A stretch of 64,000 nt of DNA from positions 2,728,001 to 2,792,000 of the forward strand of contig JAMPIQ010000003.1 of NCBI GenBank assembly GCA_024699855.1, in the 5' to 3' direction. The position numbers and the translations under genes are program-made. The notes beneath the pieces were generated by a model. The model ran no database searches. It saw only the letters and a list, made by a program, of their open reading frames with translations, and had not been told where the DNA came from. This stretch comes from Aphelenchoides besseyi. Its lineage: Eukaryota > Nematoda > Chromadorea > Rhabditida > Aphelenchoididae. Within the stretch, counting starts at the first letter, position 1. Each line of letters begins with the position of its first letter. Below, in pieces: positions 47,746 through 57,323 of the stretch.

Positions 47746-48541
47746 TTAGCGATCACAAATTGATCGTGTATAAGAAACAGTTTTGAAAAGTACCTTTTTT
47801 TCACGTTGCTGATAGTGATCATTAGAAGTTTGTTTGGGTGTTTCTAAATTGTCAGCAATAAAGAGTGTGATTTACGAGATCATTGGGCACGGAACTGATC
47901 ACCAAAGTTATCTTCCAGTCTAATTATCTTTTGTTCTAAAATTACGTTTCGAGCGTATAAAAGCAGTTGATCATTTGACCCGACATTTCAGTTGGCCGTC
48001 TTGACAAATCAATTTGACAAAACGGAGATCAATTTTTGACCCAAAGCTTTTTGACGTTTTTTTGCTTTTAACTTTCAAGTGGAACTCGATTCAACGTCTT
48101 CGGTCTACAGGTTGACAGATTGTAATATAACATCATATGCTTGAACTCACAAGATTTGATAGCCAACTTGAAACTCATTGGAAGTTAGGTGGAGAATGCG
48201 GAAGTGTGTAAAGAGAAAAACGATGGACATCGTTTTGCCGCTCAAAAACAATTTTGGAGGACCGTTTTTCAATCGCATCTAATGACGCCAATTATAAGAT
48301 TGCCGACTGATCGATTTATCCGCCAAAGCCATCAGTTCAAAAGGGGCGCCGTAAGGCCGAAAGAATTCAGTTTTCGGCGTGATCCGAACGTTCACTGACG
48401 TTCGATTGACGTTCTGTTTGTTTGCTTTTTAACTCGAAATTCTTTTTCGGATTGTTGTTAAAACAAAACTTTTCGCTTCCGATTGTCATTTAATCTGTTC
48501 GCGTCAAATATGTTGCGTTGACTCATCTGTTTTTTTTAGTT
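47746..48541. promoter_or_regulatory. Intergenic with TATA-like element upstream of the zinc-module gene
   Basis: TATAAAAG at 47956-47963 lies in a GAGCG context like that of the HSP70 promoter. An ORF at 48189-48398 has no recognised domain. The next gene starts at 48542 after TTTTTTTTAG, which could be a trans-splice acceptor. Confidence 0.35.
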
Positions 48542-49440
48542 ATGACTGAAACGTACATCGAAAGCGAACGTCTACCGTTTCCGCGTTTGGTTTGTGCTTC
48601 CAAACATTGCACAGAAACACGACCGGGAATCGATGGTTTGGGTAGAATTTGGTACAAATCCATTTGCCATGAGCCGTACGAGTTCACGACTTCTACTCGA
48701 CAGTATTTCGGTAATCCTGACTTTGCCAATGCGCCGGTGATGAACAAAAAAGGGAAGTGTCGGGTGAGTTTAAGATCATTGTTCGTCGTGTATTGCTGCT
48801 TCTTCAGAAATGCAAATGTCCCTACCAAATGCACATGGTGACCGATCACAAGATGGTTGAAAAGACACGCGAGCCAGTGGATGAAGACGAAGAAAAGGCA
48901 AACGATCAAACGACAACAGAAGTTGAAGACGCAAAAGAACCAGAGACCAATGAAACGAATGATGTAGCCGAGATTAAAGTGCTTGTTATTCCAACCAGTA
49001 GCACAAGTGAATCGTCGAGTCCAAGAGGGGGAATCAAATCGATGGTTTTTACTTTCGGTCACATATCCCCAGAATCAATTAAACTTCCGAAGTTCTCTGA
49101 TGCATTGACTGAATTGGATTTGCAACCCAAATCGCCAAAACGAAAAGAAATCGAAGAAGTTAGAGAAGGAAGTGTCTATTCGAATGTTCAAACCCCGCCG
49201 GCCAGTGCAAGTCGTAAGTTCGGTTATGAGCAAACGGCCGAATATCACCAAATTCTCAGTCTGATTGACGCAATAACTCAGAAAGATAAATGTAAACGTT
49301 GGTTGGAAAACAACTCTTTCGACAGCATTCAGGAACCGCAATCAACTCGCTCATTCAATCGTTTTACTCGACTATTAGCCGGTGCAGTCTTGAGAATCAA
49401 AAGACAATTTCGACGTGTTTCCACGCCCCGATTAACTTGA
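48542..49440 (+). CDS. Zinc-binding Cys-rich protein, AIG1-GTPase-associated C-terminal module
   Basis: Two exons (48542-48762 and from about 48807) encode about 285 residues. The N-terminal part has a cysteine/histidine pattern: LVCASKHC, IWYKSICHEPYEF, NKKGKCRKCKCPYQMHM. This is the arrangement found after the P-loop domain in large nematode and fish AIG1-type GTPase proteins (family knowledge, from memory). Here the GTPase domain is absent and the module sits at the N terminus. A long acidic, Ser-rich region (EKANDQTTTEVEDAKEPET) follows, then a basic C terminus. The Cys and His probably bind zinc (inference). A truncated family member or an N-terminally incomplete gene are both possible. 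Cytosolic, role unknown. Confidence 0.55.
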
Positions 49441-49908
49441 AATTCGATTTCTATTTGTTACCACGTGCTTTCATTGTTCCTCGAATAAAATTTGATGTTA
49501 TGAATTTCGGCGCAAAGAGGCTTTTCCGCAACAACCAATGAGACTACGGAAAGCCATTAAAATTGTGAATCATTCGATCACACAAGTGCGCGTTGTCCGC
49601 AAGATTCCTCGTATTCCGCAGTTCAGTTTTCTGTTTGGCACAACAAAAGAAAAAACTCACTGACCGGAGAATGTCGCCGCAGCAAAAGCAGACGGAATTG
49701 CGTTGTTGTAAACTGCGGAGAAGCCGCGGCAATGGGAATCGAAAATGGCCGTTTTGTCTTTCCACGATTAGAATCACAATCGACGTTGTGCGTAGAGATC
49801 GAATTCACGTTCCATTCAACGACCATTAGTTCGTTGTTTTTCGCTGCATTCGGCTTGCAAAATCCACAACTAACTTTTGTGTGCTTTCAGATTCTGCATC
49901 AACGTCAA
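49441..49908. other. Intergenic; possible 5'UTR of the next gene
   Basis: An open frame continues upstream of the next gene's start to 49732 but crosses an acceptor-like TGTGCTTTCAG just before it, suggesting an intron or trans-splice site rather than coding sequence. An AATAAA occurs at about 49484, which would suit the preceding gene. Confidence 0.4.
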
Positions 49909-50586
49909 ATGAGCCTCAACGGTCGACGTCAACGGCTACCGAGTGTCAGCCATCCGATTGCTTGTGAGCACATGGAAACTTTGGACGAACAAGAGGAATC
50001 GAAATCTCGATCCATGGACGATCTTGCCGCCGAAGCCAATTCATTGGTCGATAACAAACCAACCAAAGCGGAGCCCTGCGACAATTTGGCCGCTACAATC
50101 GACAACAACAACGCAATCCTCAAAGCCGTCGAAGAGTGGAAGTCGAGTGACGAAGAACCGCCCGAGACGGTGACTTACGAAGATCGAATCGTTGGCTTGA
50201 ACGATGTGGTTGTGAAAGAAACAGTCGTGCTCAGCGAAGTGGTTTTGGACGACAACAAATTCAACGAAGATCAGGGCGATTCAAATGGAAAGAAGAAGAA
50301 AGGAGTTCTGCGTCAACTGAAGAAATTCGGCAAAGGAGTTCGACGTCGAATTGTTGGACCAAAGAAAAGCAAACCGATTGAAGAACACGCATTGGTTGAT
50401 CACAACCAAGAACCTCAGCCGTCAACATTGCAGTGCGAAAGCAGTCAACCGTTGACTTACACCATCAAATTGACGCGAAAGAAGCTTCAACCACCGGATA
50501 GCGCTCCACCACCGATTCCAACCTCCAGTCCACCGCATTCTCCGTTGTTTGAAACCAAATTGTTTCGCACTCCCGAACTCGAATAA
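49909..50586 (+). CDS. Disordered acidic/basic protein, unknown
   Basis: Uninterrupted 225-codon frame from MSLNGRRQRLPSVSHP, starting 19 bases after a TTTCAG acceptor. It has an acidic helical middle (LDEQEESKSRSMDDLAAEA), a basic block (GKKKKGVLRQLKKFGKGVRR) and a Pro-rich end (DSAPPPIPTSSPPHSP). It resembles a scaffold or signalling adaptor in composition only. No domain is recognised; SH3 ligands (PPPIPTSSPP) and basic phosphoinositide or nuclear binding are possible inferences. Confidence 0.6.
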   Translation: MSLNGRRQRLPSVSHPIACEHMETLDEQEESKSRSMDDLAAEANSLVDNKPTKAEPCDNLAATIDNNNAILKAVEEWKSSDEEPPETVTYEDRIVGLNDVVVKETVVLSEVVLDDNKFNEDQGDSNGKKKKGVLRQLKKFGKGVRRRIVGPKKSKPIEEHALVDHNQEPQPSTLQCESSQPLTYTIKLTRKKLQPPDSAPPPIPTSSPPHSPLFETKLFRTPELE

Positions 50587-51042
50587 GAATTTCTGTGTAA
50601 GTCTTGAGATGCATATTCTGCCTGTACAAAACTCTTCCTTCTATCGATTCCGTTGTCTTTCTGTTTGTGAACAAAATAGTCGCAATAGACAGAACTTTCT
50701 GATCATTTGCATTTCAACGGAAAAAACAAACCGAAAGACACGGAGATCGCGTTTTCTTCGTTTCGTTATTACAATCGACTTTTGTAGATTCGACATTCAG
50801 CGATTCATCTTCGAACTCTTACATTTTAATTCCAATTATTCTCATTTAATTGATAATAATAAACCTACTGTTTATTGTATACTAGAGGGTCATTATTGTG
50901 CTCCTCCAAAGACCGAAGAACGAGAACAATTGACTGATGGGTAAACAATAAGCGACAAAATGAATAGCGATGGTTTTGTGTGTCAAACGATCACTTGTTT
51001 CCCACGTTTTCTGGTGGTCCTCGTTTAGTTAGTCAAAGGAGA

Positions 51043-51589
51043 ATGGTTCTAGCTGACTTCAGTTCCTTTATTTTGTTGAGTATTGGACTCATATACCAAT
51101 CAGCTGCGGCACAAGCCGATTATACGTCCATCGCAATTACTGGGTTTCTTCGTTTAGAAGCTTGTAAACAATAGAGCTGTTTCAGGACATTGAAGTGTCG
51201 GAATCAGCCAGCTGCTGGCGAGGGATTTGTTGATTGATTTCACGCGTTTACTTTGGCTTTTTAGTTGTTGATCATAATAGACGAGACGAAGAACTTGAAA
51301 ATTGCGCTCGAACATGCAATCGGTCGTGGAGTCTCGTTGTCTGATGGATCGTTTTTGATCTCAGCGCGTTACAAAGGCGCAATGGATCCAGTGATTAAAG
51401 CGTAGGTTATGATCCATGTTTCATGAAGACGATAATGTTTCATCTAGATACCATTTCTGTGGGAGCAATGAAATGCGTTGCTGTTACATCAAGATCTCAG
51501 ACGGCAATGTTTTCGAAGGAAAAGTGCCTCGGAAAGTGCTGGACATGAATACGATAGATCTCGACAACTTCTTTTCAACCCAATGTTAA
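51043..51589 (+). CDS. Transthyretin-like (TTR) secreted protein
   Basis: The signal peptide is MVLADFSSFILLSIGLIYQS with a likely cut after AAAQA. After a 42-nt intron (starting 51144) and two more, the mature part follows the nematode TTR-like pattern: ITGTLKCRNQPAAGEGF, then LLIIIDE, SLSDGSFLISARYKG, a KAYHFCG strand, RCCYIKI, and a C terminus NTIDLDNFFSTQC. Conserved cysteines are present. The stop is 51587-51589, followed at once by an ATAAAT-like poly(A) signal. The family is a large set of extracellular nematode proteins; one C. elegans member acts as a bridging factor in recognition of dying cells, most are unknown. Preceded by a TCGTTTAG acceptor-like site. Confidence 0.8.
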
Positions 51590-51651
51590 AATAAATGTGC
51601 AATTAAAGATCGTTTATGTTAGAGTCAGTTTTTTTAGAAAAAACAAAAAAG

Positions 51652-52239
51652 TTACAAATTTTTAAATTCGAAACATTGAGACATCAATTCGCGCTTTTCC
51701 GCGCTGAAATCATCGGTTTGGTCTAGATATTTGCGAAGTTCAGACAAGTTCATGTCTACGCAATGAATAGACATGAGATGAGTGGTGTAGTGAAGAAACG
51801 ACGGGCACATCAACCATTCGGCGAAACTGGCGCAACTCGGCAGCTTGTGTTTATTGAATTTTCTGCCCAGCTTTTCGAATTTGTCTCGATGCTCCCACTG
51901 GAATGGAAGATTAAGTTCAGCAATTGATTTGAACATACCACAAAGTTGAACCAGAAATCGTTTTGTTCGCAATCGTTGGCACGGAGTTCTTCTTTGAAAT
52001 TTTTTTCCATGAAATCGAAGAACGTCATCAGAAAGCGAACGTTGTCTTTGGCCCATTGCTCTGGAATTTGAATGCTCCCCAAATTCTCTTTTTCGCTGGA
52101 ATCGTTGAAACGGCCGGCCGCTTGAAGCTGAAGACAAACAGATTTCGCGATATGAATCTTCGTTTAAACTAACCACCAATTCTGAGATCATCAGTTTCTC
52201 GCCATTATGCAACACCATGGTAACTTTGTTTGCACTCAT
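51652..52239 (-). CDS. Divergent Skp1-related protein (SKR)
   Basis: Three exons give about 165 residues. The N terminus MSANKVTMVLHNGEKLMISE matches the Skp1 start (beta strand, then SxDGexfxV). The middle has IQIPEQWAKDNVRFLMTFF at the position of the LPNV helix. The C-terminal half follows the Skp1 helix order: SFAEWLMCPSFLHYTTHLM, then CVDMNLSELRKYL, DQTDDFSAEKREL. The last fits the EEIRKxFxIxNDFTxEEE signature. Skp1 proteins link F-box proteins to cullin-1 in SCF ubiquitin ligases. Nematodes have expanded, divergent SKR families. The similarity is low outside the signature, so F-box binding is inferred. Confidence 0.6.
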   Translation of the reverse strand: MSANKVTMVLHNGEKLMISELVVSLNEDSYREICLSSASSGRPFQRFQRKREFGEHSNSRAMGQRQRSLSDDVLRFHGKKFQRRTPCQRLRTKRFLVQLCGMFKSIAELNLPFQWEHRDKFEKLGRKFNKHKLPSCASFAEWLMCPSFLHYTTHLMSIHCVDMNLSELRKYLDQTDDFSAEKRELMSQCFEFKNL

Positions 52240-52974
52240 TTTAAATGAAAATCGCTGCAAAAACAGTAGAAATTAAAAGCGGCTATTCTCTTGCGACCAC
52301 AAAACGACGCGCTAAAACCGAGTGGGAAAAGGAAATGAAAGACGCTCCTCGCCCTCGATCGAAACGATCGACAACACCGCGAACTGGTCTACGGAAATGG
52401 ATCATTGGCAGAAATATGACGTATTTCGCCACAATCTGTGGAATAAACAACACCACTAGAGAGTCCTCAGAACGAAGTGGACTGAAATCTGCTTGCAAGC
52501 GTGGCAACACGATTGTCGAAAATTGAATGAACTCAGAAAGCACTTTGCTGAACATCACTCAACTTTGTTGATGCATCTATAAAAACGAGTTGATTTCCCA
52601 CAAAAATGTGTATTTTTGGCCTTCACTTTGTTGTCAACAGTCCAGTTGTGCATTTTCTTCAACTCTTTGAACGCTAATAAACGTTTAGAATCTCAATTCT
52701 ATTTTTGATTTGCAAAGTAGAAGCTGACAATCAATTCCCTTTACCATTGTTAGAACCTATCGACTGGAATTGAATTGAGCTAATGAGTTACTTCTTCATA
52801 CTGTAGACTTCACATCATGACTAAGACGTCATTTATTCTCCATGACAACGAATTGAATTGCACTTATTAACAATGAGGGATATGGTTTTGAGAAATTGAA
52901 ACTATCTTGCTCATAATCATATCATCGACACTTAGTGGTGTTGTATGAAGAACCGAATCTCGTTGATTTGGAGC
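52240..52974. other. Intergenic, nothing recognised
   Basis: Open frames on both strands at 52245-52558 (93 and 91 codons) are mutually exclusive and lack domains; they lie just upstream of the SKR gene start. The rest carries no coding evidence. Confidence 0.3.
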
Positions 52975-54216
52975 CTAAATATAACGACTTATAAATTGGC
53001 TATGAAAACAAGTTAACTCACCAATCGGACTCTCATGAACAATCATCATAAATTTGCTTGGTGTATTGTAGGTTGAGTGGTTGACGAAGGTAACTGCTGT
53101 ATCGGTTTGCGGGTTTTGTCCGCGTACTTTCAACCACAAATATCTGATTTGACGTCGAAATTCGGATTGAAAAAAGAAGTTGATTGAAATGTGAACGATA
53201 GAAAGAAATCTAAACATTGAAATGAGGTGTGAGATGCTATTTACTGTACCCAGTAGTTGAATAAGTGATTGAAACGACAATGTCATTTGGATGAAACCAC
53301 TGCCATTTTGCTCCTAGCATAACGAATGCAGGCATTGAGACGAGAGCTATGTCGATGCTTGTCATTGCAAGAAAGATTTTGAGGCGTGGAGCTCGTTTTG
53401 TTGGATAGATGATCTTTTGGGTCAGTCGAGCTTCTTCTTCTCGTTGCTAAACTTTGTTTGATCGTCTTTGTCTCACACAAACTACCATTTGAAATTGATG
53501 AACGACGAAGAGCGAACAGAAACTGACAACGTAGGCAAGAACAATGAAAATAAAATGAAAAGTCGAGTACTCGTCACTAGTGGAGCCTATGATCGCGCAA
53601 TGCTGATCGCCGTTAATTTTAGTCGAATGTAAAGCTCCTACAGCAGCCCAAATTAAAGAGCTCTAAAATCGAACGATCATTGGAAGTTGATTGGATTGAG
53701 CCTACTAGTTGAAGTGCAAATAGAAAAATCAAGAAGAACATCTTCATTTTTGGATTGAAAAGTTTGTTATACTGAGCTGGACGTTGCACAGCAACAACTC
53801 TTTCCATGGATGTGAGCAACGTGATGAAAGCCGGAAGTTCGGTACCGACAATCAATGGAATAGGCCAATATCTCGTAAAAAAACAGTTCTTAACGCTGAT
53901 CGGCGTATTGAAAGTTCCACCAAGAGCCTGGCTTCCACGGCCAATGCCTGTCAGCACGTAGGAAACTCCGTTTAGAATTTCACCAAAATCGAGTGCAATT
54001 AGAAAGACGAAGTTGTTGCGTAGCTCTTTATTTGTTAAGTAGGTTACCAAATTCAGAAGATTCGCCATGATCGCAACGGTACCTAAAATAGCACAACCGT
54101 CTAAGTCTGTTCATTTCCAAATTACCTAGTGAGAGGTACAGCGAACACATAAAAATCGTATTTCCAAGATGCTGACTATCAAAGTCAATTGTTATGTTTA
54201 CAGTTGAGTTAGACAT
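52975..54216 (-). CDS. Rhodopsin-like GPCR, nematode-type chemoreceptor
   Basis: Exon 1 has an N-glycosylated N terminus (MSNSTVNITIDFD). Helix 2 includes FVFLIALDFGEILNGVSYVL. Helix 3 starts at a conserved Cys (NCFFTRYWPIPLI) and ends in a DRY-like LLTSMERVVAVQRPAQY. Helix 4 has FFLIFLFALQLVGSIQS. A later exon gives FHFIFIVLAYVVS; another gives APRLKIFLAMTSIDIALVSM (helix 6); the last gives SIVHISINFFFQSEFRRQI (helix 7 and tail). The intron before helix 7 is 42 nt. The 3' end is taken at the stop 52975; one further intron is possible. Related in overall type to the Srsx-like gene at 6-7.2 kb, but sequences differ. Ligand unknown; likely in sensory cilia. Confidence 0.7.
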
Positions 54217-55448
54217 GTTGTTTTGTGACGTTGGAATAATCAGGACAAATATCTACAAGTGATATTGATATTAGCTCAAATTTCTGATTGTAAGTGTTGG
54301 CACGAGCTTATGAAATTGCCATAAGCTAATCAATTCGATTATCTGGTAAGCAAATTGACTCAATGGCAAACGCCGAATCGACTGAAAATCGGAAGCAAAA
54401 AGGCATACATTAATTTTACTTAAAACAATCAGAATCCATTTCCTTTATTTCAATTCGCTTAGACGAAAGGTCAAATGCAGAAGGAAGCAAATGAGTTGTT
54501 CAAAATTAGCTTCTTCAACGTTTCATCTTATGTCATGAAGCCCAATTAGATCATCGAAAACATTTCGAACACGGTCAGAAGCCTCACGTTCCACTCAAAA
54601 ATCACAGACTACATGAGTCGATGAAGACCTACAAACTTCATCGGTCTGAACTTCGCACTCTACGGTTGTTTTGATGGCAACGCAACTACTGAGCTCCTCC
54701 TTAGACAAAAATAACAACACAAGGTTATGCTCTTAGACTTTGCCAGCCGTTCACGAACCTTCTGGAAAAATACTGTCAACTAAACGTCAAGAACTTCTGT
54801 TACGAAGTACAATAATTTGTTTTAGAATTTGAAGCAAATGCAGGAAGAATTGTGTTTTGTTGGAGAATCACATATCCAATCTAAATCAATAGGCGTGTGA
54901 ATTTCAATCAAATTCCAACAGAATTTTCGTTTCTTAACCGCTTGGAAACGTTTTTTGGTTCAACTTTTACTCCCGTGCGAGTTTTCAAAAATGTTCGCAA
55001 ACGTGACATCAAGAGTGATCAATGAGCAACCCAAATCTCCACGCGTGTGTATGTTGCAATTAAACGGAAATATCATAATTTGATGATGAGAGCATTCGAA
55101 TGGTCAGATCTTTAAAGTTGCAAGCGATGTTCGTGACTGATGTTACGATGAATTTGCTCATTTACGTCACCTTTCAAAGCAAATGACCTTCAAATTTGGA
55201 ACGAACAAAAAGATTGACCGCCATTCACTTGTTTTGCACCGAGTGCTTCGTTTTGTTTACTTCTGCTTTTCGTCTGGACAAGAACGTAGAGAATGTTCTT
55301 GCAGCGATTTTGGTTCAACAAATCTCAACTGCCAGCTTTCGTGTTTTCCTTTTTTAACGTTTTGCTGATTAGAAGGTGCTTGTTCAGAAGTAAGTCGATT
55401 GTTCGGCATTTCAGTCATTAAACAACGTTTTTCAGTTGAAAGAAGAAA
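54217..55448. other. Intergenic 1.2 kb, nothing recognised
   Basis: Between two genes that start divergently (GPCR minus at 54216, HAD phosphatase plus at 55449). No spliced frame with recognisable content on either strand. Confidence 0.4.
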
Positions 55449-56338
55449 ATGGGACAAATTTTCTCCAATTCGACTCCAATTACTCATGTGATCTTCGATT
55501 TCGACGGGGTCATGATTGACTCTGAACTTCAGTACTCGAAAGCCATGCAGAAGTGTCTGAAGCCACACGGCAAGACGTTGACGTTGGAGCAGAAGTTGAA
55601 TTTGATGGGCCAAAAGAAAAGCGATGCAATTCGTGGATTGTTGGAGATGAACAATTTGGACAAAGTCGTTCAATTTGCTGAGATGCTCAACGTCTACAAC
55701 AGTTTCCTGGACAATCTTCTCGAAGACTGTCCAATTTTGCCGGGTGTTGAGCGTTTGGTCAACCATCTTCATCGGCACAACATTCCAATGGCCAGTAAGT
55801 AGCAATCGAGAATGCAATCAACGAGACTTTCAGTTTGCACCGGGTCGGACACAGAAGAATTTGAATTGAAGGTAAGTTGAGACCAAAGAAGTGACTTCAA
55901 ATTCTTTACATTTGAATCAAATTGAACAATTGACATCTTCAGACGCGCAAAAATCTCGGTCGTTGGCTTGGAAGTATTCCGATTCGTGTCTTGGCGGGAA
56001 GTGATGTTGAGGTGAATGGAACACCAAATCGTGAGCCATATTTAGTCGCGATGAAACGTTTCGTCAATCCACCAGCTTCTGCAGCGAACTGTCTTGTTTT
56101 TGAGGTTTGACATCCATTTGTCTATTCATGTTCTTAAGGATTTCAGGATTCGATCAACGGCGCACATTCTGCGTTGAACGCCGGAATGCGTTGTATTCTG
56201 ATTCCACAGAAACAGTTCAGTTGTAAAGCAACGGAACGAGCAATCGAAGATCTCCGTCCACGTCTGAGTGCCGTTTTAACGTCCATGAAAGAGTTTCGCC
56301 CCGAAGAATTTGGATTGCCGGCTTTTAGCAGCGAATGA
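55449..56338 (+). CDS. HAD phosphatase, pseudouridine-5'-phosphatase (HDHD1/PUDP)-like
   Basis: Four exons encode about 235 residues. Motif I is THVIFDFDGVMIDSE with the nucleophile and acid/base Asp. The cap domain runs LNLMGQKKSDAIRGLL. Motif II is ICTGS; motif IV lies in CLVFE|DSINGAHSALNAGMR. The C terminus EFRPEEFGLP matches the PUDP end (FxPExFGLP). The family dephosphorylates pseudouridine 5'-phosphate or related small phosphates in the cytosol. At the motif III position, where relatives have NGKPxPD, this protein has NGTPNREP, so the catalytic lysine looks replaced by Thr. The middle of the third exon (56003-56108) is duplicated exactly at 46767-46872. Confidence 0.88.
56003..56108 (+). 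repeat. Source copy of the 106-bp duplicated segment
   Basis: Lies in the third exon of the HAD phosphatase and the first 4 bases of the following intron; identical to 46767-46872. This copy has matching exon partners and is therefore the source. Confidence 0.95.
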
Positions 56339-57320
56339 CAAGAAGACAACCCGCTTCATTCGTCTTAATCATCACCAACGAGCTTCTTATCTACTTTTTA
56401 ATTGTCCCTTGAATTACGAGTAATTTAAATAAAACTGGTATTCTCATCCGGCACAAAGTTCGGAATACTTCAAGATTGTATTCAAGTCGGGGACAAGATT
56501 TGAGTTTGTTGGGGCTTTGCAATCCGTAAAGCAACTTCAGTTGCGTTTGGTATCATCGAAGACACGAACCAAACGATCAAATTGGCTGCACTCTTGCAGG
56601 TAAAGTTTGCACGTCAATTTTTCGAGACTTTTGTCAACCATCAACTCCGTTCATTTGTCAATGACAAACGCGCGGATTAAACTCCGGTCATTTCTATTAA
56701 ATCTAAAGAGTTGATGACGTGAAAAGAGCGAAGTGTTTTCTAATTAGTCGACTGTTTCGTTGCAATTTGTAAGACGTGGATTGTCTTTTGTTTCGAAGGC
56801 CTATTCAGTCAATGGCGGTTGATTGATGCTTTCTATTTTCGACGTCTGAACACAAATACCGTACTAAGCAGTTGAGGTTCGAACACATTAACGAATTCAA
56901 TAGCAGTCCATTAACGACCAAATTTAATGATCAGCACGTGGATTCGATGAGAAAGAAAGAGTGTGGTTATATTCCAGGAATTCGATTTGAAGCCCGTGGG
57001 TGTTTCTTTGTATCTTAAATTAATCCACGTCTGACGATTCGATCTCAATGTTTCCGAGATTGTTCTTTGAAATTCAATTTCCGAACAAACTACGATTTGT
57101 AGAAAAAGGAAATGACTGCGTGTTATCGAGTGTTGCCGTGGCGACTTTCATTTCTATATGGTACAGAAACTGAACAACTAAAAGAATGGGAAATATGCCA
57201 AATTTCAAGACGATGTGCACATTCCAAACCTTTTGACCAAAAATACCCAACTAATGGCGCGAGGTTGATATCCGATAAGTAAATTTCACCTGCACTCTCG
57301 GTCAGACACTCGACGAATTA
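56339..57320. other. Intergenic, nothing certain
   Basis: A TAAATAAAAC poly(A)-like signal follows the phosphatase stop at about 56430. One plus-strand piece reads SVAFGIIEDTNQTIKLAALL near 56540 but has no partner exons; it may be a remnant. Confidence 0.3.
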
Positions 57321-57323
57321 CAG

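Noticed and set aside
49909..51589. Operon of the disordered protein and the transthyretin-like gene
   Set aside because: The genes are 456 bp apart, wider than usual operon spacing, and no SL2-type evidence is visible.
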